A DNA stretch of 64,000 nt from positions 1,983,501 through 2,047,500 of the forward strand of contig JACVVK020000005.1 of NCBI GenBank assembly GCA_018292915.2, given 5' to 3'. The translations under genes and the position numbers were made by a program. Below, in pieces: positions 63,377-64,000 of this stretch (positions are counted from its first letter, which is position 1; each line of letters opens with the position of its first letter). The notes below the pieces were generated by a model. The model saw nothing but the letters and a program-made list of their open reading frames with translations, did no database searches and had not been told where the DNA came from. Source of the stretch: Batillaria attramentaria (taxonomy: Eukaryota; Mollusca; Gastropoda; Batillariidae).

Positions 63377-63461
63377 CAATTACTCAAAATCTCTGCACGT
63401 CCCTAGCAGCAGATTCTGATCCAGTTATGTCAACGGGGTAAATTCAAGCATCATCAATTTT

Positions 63462-63511
63462 TTGTTTGTTTGGTTGTTTGTTTGTTTGTTTGTTTGTTTG
63501 TTTGTTTGTTT
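63462..63511. repeat. (GTTT)n tetranucleotide array
   Basis: About eleven GTTT units with one GGTT variant. Confidence 0.95.
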
Positions 63512-64000
63512 AAGTAAGTAGGCAGCAAACCTTTGCACCGTACGTCTACATGTATTATTTTCAAAGCTTTCAGTATTTTAGCTCCCCTGGGCGCGAGGAA
63601 TTAAAACGGAGCCGGACCCAAAACCCACAAAAGCAGCCGACGGCCTAGGACACGCTCTGCGGGCGGGAGACTCAGTGTCGATGACACCGAAACTGAAGTT
63701 AGCAACAGGCCACCCTTTTTACCCATACGGTGGTTCAGTGTTGGTGATTTTTTTGTTTTGGTGCCAGGTCAGTGAATCTAACCCCCCTCCCCCCTCCCCC
63801 TTTTGTAGTATTTTACGCTGACTTACATTCGACCTTGCGCGTGCCTGCGCTATAGAGGATACTAATAAAGCAGACGGGCTGAAGTTGCTGCATGCTGTTT
63901 CCATAAACGGGACTTCCCGATAACCTGGGAACTATATGGCTAACGCGGTTAATTCAAGAGAAGTAAGCAAAGAAGCTTACATTAGTCAAGTTTCCGCTGG

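Larger units (their letters stand above)
61790..64000 (+). repeat. R2 repeat, copy D (runs to the window end)
   Basis: Follows copy A of R2 from GAGTGAATGAC to AAGTAAGCAAAGAAGCTTAC. It contains an R1 fragment (61822-61916, TTTTATCGCATTTTTGACTG), a SINE (61985-62105), a GT array (62568-62641), a 50-bp minisatellite (63081-63376) and (GTTT)n (63462-63511). Confidence 0.87.

Overview
The window is eukaryotic nuclear DNA: short exons with GT-AG (and one GC-AG) introns, very long dinucleotide arrays, tRNA-derived SINEs, non-LTR retrotransposons and cut-and-paste DNA elements. The one recognisable host gene is a MAP4K3/5-type (Drosophila happyhour) kinase. The repeat types (arrays of TGACCTTGACCTT, tRNA-headed SINEs, TTAGGG-type telomeric motif) suggest a marine mollusc, probably a gastropod; that is inference, since no search could be run.

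1-20 kb: the minus strand carries the first fifteen coding exons of the kinase. The start codon lies at 19718, the exons run leftward, and the gene leaves the window at position 169 before its CNH domain. Exon phases agree across all fourteen introns. The joined frame gives 337 residues with a complete kinase core (glycine loop, K43, E59, HRD 132-134, DFG 152-154, APE 177-179) and the beginning of the linker. Introns hold a 404-bp inverted-repeat element, a 233-bp MITE, a foldback with a tRNA-like spacer, a 4-copy minisatellite and a diverged ~194-bp tandem array.

20.5-38.7 kb and 51.7-64 kb: no host gene is recognisable. Two repeat modules recur here, called R1 (copies A, B, C and two fragments) and R2 (three copies). 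R1 copy A is split by two insertions with clean 9-bp target duplications and an empty site in copy C: a 211-bp MITE carrying telomere-like repeats, and a 3.1-kb Mutator-like element. R1 copy C is split by a 2.9-kb insertion. Two inverted-repeat elements at 58.2-61.7 kb carry tandem arrays of TGACCTTGA/TCAAGGTCA, which match NR5A/ERR-type nuclear-receptor half-sites.

39-51 kb: two non-LTR retrotransposons of one family (endonuclease, reverse transcriptase, RNase H, Cys/His motif, GAA-repeat tails) lie head to tail at the same target site, GTTCCCAT, which is present three times. Both are dead. The second has a scrambled block copied from downstream inside its RT domain, a 35-nt RNase H patch inside its endonuclease domain and a tRNA-like head at its 5' end.

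The most unusual signal is a mutational one. Copies of R1, R2 and a SINE are otherwise nearly identical, yet they differ at many separate places by exactly four bases of one double-stranded word: CTGA gained after an A, or CAGT gained after a T. In one SINE head the insertion splits tRNA box A, so there the event is an insertion and not a loss. A second, GC-rich class (CCG/CCGG) behaves similarly. I know of no described process that does this, and an assembly artefact must be excluded first.
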